DNA of 5,865 nucleotides from NCBI GenBank assembly GCA_036653715.1, contig JAVVTL010000086.1:1-5865 (forward strand). The letters run 5' to 3'. Of the stretch, positions 5,782 through 5,865 are shown piece by piece (within the stretch, counting starts at the first letter, position 1; every line of letters starts with the position of its first letter). Made by a program: the position numbers and the translations under genes. This DNA comes from Scatomorpha sp036653715. Its GTDB lineage: Bacteria; Bacillota; Clostridia; Oscillospirales; Oscillospiraceae. The notes below the pieces were generated by a model. That model was not told where the DNA came from and searched no databases. It saw only the letters and a program-made list of their open reading frames with translations.

Positions 5782-5858
5782 GCGCCTGTAGCTCAGCTGG
5801 ATAGAGCGTTGGACTCCGACTCCAAAGGTCGCAGATTCGAATTCTGTCAGGCGTACCA
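5782..5858 (+). tRNA. tRNA-Arg, anticodon CCG
   Basis: A complete cloverleaf with encoded CCA (5856-5858) reads CGG arginine codons. Parts: acceptor GCGCCTG (5782-5788) pairs with CAGGCGT (5848-5854), with six Watson-Crick pairs and a G1-U72 wobble; D stem GCTC/GAGC with loop AGCTGGATA; anticodon stem TTGGA/TCCAA around loop CTCCGAC (5814-5820), anticodon CCG at 5816-5818; variable loop AGGTC; T stem GCAGA/TCTGT with loop TTCGAAT. Discriminator base is A at 5855. The usual G53-C61 pair closing the T loop is A-U here. The gene stands divergent from the operon. No terminator is visible in the 7 bases that remain after it, so further tRNAs may follow. Confidence 0.97.
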
Positions 5859-5865
5859 AAACAGG

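Noticed and set aside
5858..5865. Terminator or integration site at the tRNA 3' end
   Set aside because: Only 7 bases remain after the CCA; no hairpin, T run or duplicated tRNA end is visible, so neither can be supported.

Overview
The window reads as one tightly packed minus-strand operon of five housekeeping genes, followed at the right edge by a divergently transcribed tRNA gene. The coding DNA is clearly GC-rich. The only intergenic spacer (about 5664-5781) is AT-rich and holds back-to-back promoters. A lipid II amidotransferase pair (MurT/GatD), a lipoprotein FMN transferase (ApbE), Bacillota-like RecG sequence features and strong GGAGG-type ribosome sites together suggest a GC-rich member of the Bacillota, most likely a clostridial (Oscillospirales-like) gut-type bacterium. 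This assignment is inference; no marker in the window fixes the genus.

Layout in order of transcription (right to left on the minus strand): apbE (5657 to 4608), a secreted lipoprotein flavin transferase; murT (4606 to 3242) and gatD (3236 or 3245 to 2559), the two subunits of the enzyme that amidates D-glutamate in lipid II; an Aag/Mpg-family alkyl-purine DNA glycosylase (2562 to 2056); and recG (2048 to beyond position 1), the branched-DNA helicase, which lacks only its last residues and stop. Gaps are 1 nt, 5 nt (or a short overlap), a 4-nt ATGA overlap and 7 nt. The ribosome sites of the last three genes lie at or inside the end of the preceding gene. This supports one polycistronic mRNA with translational coupling. 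A TTGCCT-17-TATACT promoter with an extended TGn element sits about 35-40 nt upstream of apbE. No terminator for the operon is inside the window.

On the plus strand, 5782-5858 is a complete tRNA-Arg(CCG) with encoded CCA, preceded by its own promoter (TTTACT-17-TATAAT, extended -10). The two -35 boxes are 7 bp apart.

Functionally the operon mixes cell-wall modification (MurT/GatD), extracytoplasmic flavoprotein maturation (ApbE) and DNA repair/recombination (Aag, RecG). Only MurT and GatD are known to form a complex; the other associations look like housekeeping co-transcription. I found no mobile element, CRISPR array, riboswitch or convincing undescribed system. The points worth a second look are an atypical GatD nucleophile loop, small regulatory details in the spacer, and start-codon ambiguities in apbE and gatD.
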